Shown piece by piece: positions 5,833-7,002 of a DNA stretch of 7,002 bases. Each line of letters opens with the position of its first letter. The stretch's first letter is position 1. The position numbers and the translations under genes were made by a program. Origin of the DNA: Desulfovibrio sp. (GTDB lineage Bacteria; Desulfobacterota; Desulfovibrionia; Desulfovibrionales; Desulfovibrionaceae); NCBI GenBank assembly GCA_014804915.1, contig JAAUYW010000030.1, positions 6,414-13,415 on the forward strand, given 5' to 3'. The notes under the pieces are model-generated. The model was not told the DNA's origin and made no database searches. It saw only the letters and a program-made list of their open reading frames with translations.

Positions 5833-6426
5833 ATGGAAGGCGCAACCCGCACTCTCAGGAGAATGGAGCGCATGAAAAATGCGCTTGCACAAAGGCAGGA
5901 CGATCTCACGCTTGTGCTTGCGAACATTCACGACCCGCATAACGTATCAGCAATTTACCGCTCCTGTGACGCGTTTGGCGTGAGCCGCGTGCACCTGTAT
6001 TATACCGATACAGCCTTTCCGGCGCTTGGCCTGAAGACCTCAGCCTCGGCGCGCAAATGGGTGGATACGAGACGGCACAGGGATTTGCCGGAACTGATTG
6101 CCGACCTGCGCCAGGACAATTGCCAAATTATTGCAACCTGCCTGAATGCGGACGCTAGGCCCTTGCGCGAATGGGATTTTACCAGGCCAACGGCGATCAT
6201 CATGGGCAATGAACATTCTGGAGCGCCCCAAGAACTGCTGGCTGCCGCTGACGGCTCGCTCTACATCCCCATGCACGGGCTGATTCAGAGCTTCAATGTA
6301 TCTGTGGCTGCGGCAATCATTCTGGCGGAAGCAGCCCGGCAACGCGAGGAAGCCGGATTTTATGACCAGGCGCGGATGCCTGAAGCGGAATTTCAGGAAA
6401 GGCTCAGAATGTGGCTGGAAAAATAA
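5833..6426 (+). CDS. trmH: tRNA (guanosine(18)-2'-O)-methyltransferase TrmH (SpoU family)
   Basis: TrmH transfers a methyl group from S-adenosylmethionine to the 2'-OH of G18 in the D-loop of tRNA. The 197 residues show the three SPOUT-fold motifs of the family. Motif 1 is DPHNVSAIYRSCDAFG (34-49), with N37 and the catalytic arginine R43. Motif 2 is AIIMGNEHSGAPQELL (121-136). Motif 3 is IPMHGLIQSFNVSVAAAIIL (145-164), which forms the knotted cofactor-binding loop. The early RQDDLTLVL (21-29) and the late EAARQREEAGFYDQ (166-179) also match the E. coli TrmH pattern (RRQPDLT and EAQRQRQNAGMY), which favours TrmH over TrmL or the rRNA enzyme RlmB. The C-terminal tail is short. The gene seems to be transcribed alone: it diverges from the antiporter operon, has its own promoter-like sequence, and ends before a hairpin that faces a convergent TRAP gene. 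Confidence 0.93.
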   Translation: MEGATRTLRRMERMKNALAQRQDDLTLVLANIHDPHNVSAIYRSCDAFGVSRVHLYYTDTAFPALGLKTSASARKWVDTRRHRDLPELIADLRQDNCQIIATCLNADARPLREWDFTRPTAIIMGNEHSGAPQELLAAADGSLYIPMHGLIQSFNVSVAAAIILAEAARQREEAGFYDQARMPEAEFQERLRMWLEK

Positions 6427-6433
6427 CAGGAAA

Positions 6434-6451
6434 GGGGCCCTTGCGGGCCCC
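6434..6451. terminator. GC-rich hairpin between trmH and the TRAP permease gene
   Basis: There is a perfect 7-bp stem, GGGGCCC (6434-6440) and GGGCCCC (6445-6451), with a TTGC loop. It begins 8 bases after the trmH stop and 25 bases past the TRAP gene stop. On the plus strand it lacks a T-tract (GGAAAT follows). On the minus strand the stem is followed by TTTCCTG and, further on, TTATTTTT. It is more likely a hairpin terminator or a 3'-end protecting structure for the minus-strand transcript; its efficiency for trmH is doubtful. Confidence 0.55.
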
Positions 6452-6475
6452 GGAAATGCTGAAGCAGCCTGAAAC

Positions 6476-7002
6476 CTAGCCGCCGCCCATCAGCCAATTC
6501 ATGGGCGCGATGGAGAGGGATGGGAAGAAGAGCAGCAGGAAGAGCATAAATAGCTCCACAAGCAGGAATGGCATCAGATTCTTGATCAGCTCCACTATCT
6601 TGATATTGCCAACGCCGCAGACAACATAGAGAACAGTGCCGACTGGCGGAGTGATGACGCCAATACCCAGATTGAGGATGAACAGCAATCCGAAATAATA
6701 GGGGTCAATGCCGGCTTCCATGATCAGCGGATAAAACACTGGCGCAAAAATCAGGATATTTGGCGTCAGATCCATGACCATGCCAATCAGGAACAGGAAG
6801 ACATTGATGCAAAGCAGAAGCACCACTGGAGTATCAATCAGTGGTCTGAAGAGCGCTGTCATCTGGTTCGGTATCTGCGCCATTGTGATGAACCAGCCAA
6901 CAGCCGATGCTGTAGCCACAATCAGCATTACAACCGAAGTAGTGCGGGCGGCTGCCGCGCTCACTTTCAGCAAGCCTTTCAGGGAAAGTTCGCGGTAATA
7001 GA
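6476..7002 (-). CDS. TRAP transporter large permease subunit (DctM type), C-terminal part, 5' end outside window
   Basis: This is the large membrane subunit of a tripartite ATP-independent periplasmic transporter. It forms the ion-coupled translocation pathway and works with a small DctQ subunit and a periplasmic binding protein to import carboxylates or related acids. The frame is open to the right edge, and the residues just inside it (YYRELSLKGLLKV) match the conserved YREL.LK.L segment of the family. The gene therefore continues beyond the window, and the TTG near 6973 is not its start. About 174 residues of the usual 425 or so are visible. Recognisable stretches are FLIGMVMDLTPNILIFAPVF, where MD..P.I.I..P is the family pattern, then YYFGLLFILNLGIGVITPPVG with the GxxTPPVG loop, then VELIKNLMPFLLVELFMLFLL. 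The frame ends NWLMGGG and stop, a usual length after the last helix. The substrate is unknown without the binding protein. The DctQ and DctP genes would be expected to the right. Confidence 0.92.
   Translation of the reverse strand, partial: YYRELSLKGLLKVSAAAARTTSVVMLIVATASAVGWFITMAQIPNQMTALFRPLIDTPVVLLLCINVFLFLIGMVMDLTPNILIFAPVFYPLIMEAGIDPYYFGLLFILNLGIGVITPPVGTVLYVVCGVGNIKIVELIKNLMPFLLVELFMLFLLLFFPSLSIAPMNWLMGGG

Noticed and set aside
6458..6468. Second small hairpin (GCTG-AAG-CAGC) before the TRAP gene stop
   Set aside because: A four-base stem is expected by chance, and it is not followed by a T-tract.

Overview
The window reads as an ordinary chromosomal stretch of a Gram-negative, probably anaerobic bacterium of moderate GC. 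A urease accessory gene beside a UT-family urea transporter, a TRAP dicarboxylate-type permease and a citrate-type Na+/H+ antiporter together suggest a Desulfovibrio-like member of the Desulfobacterota. That assignment is an inference from gene content, not from a phylogenetic marker. No insertion sequences, tRNA or rRNA genes, CRISPR arrays or phage genes were seen.

Region 1 (1-3648, plus strand) is the distal end of a urea operon. It holds the C-terminal part of the urease accessory protein UreD, then a UT-type urea channel, a 12-helix MFS transporter with sugar-porter signatures, and a small voltage-gated-like cation channel whose selectivity filter is one residue short (TTIGCD where TTVGYGD is usual). 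Gaps are 16, 22 and 10 bases, so the four genes are almost certainly co-transcribed. The urea channel would supply the urease matured by UreD. The last two membrane proteins may handle the products or ionic consequences of urea hydrolysis, but their substrates cannot be read from sequence. The block ends at a perfect 13-bp hairpin (3684-3712) that can terminate transcription from both sides.

Region 2 (5691-3735, minus strand) is a two-gene unit: a signal-peptide-bearing antiporter of the CitMHS/NhaD-like kind, followed 16 bases later by a bacterial ferritin with all expected iron ligands. It converges on the urea operon.

Region 3 (5692-5832) is a short AT-rich divergent promoter region. To its right lies trmH (tRNA Gm18 2'-O-methyltransferase, plus strand). 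trmH is followed by a GC-rich hairpin and, converging from the right edge, the C-terminal part of a TRAP transporter large permease (DctM type) that continues outside the window.

The most noteworthy item is the urease-linked channel with an altered selectivity filter. The MFS carrier in the same operon is the second element of unknown role.
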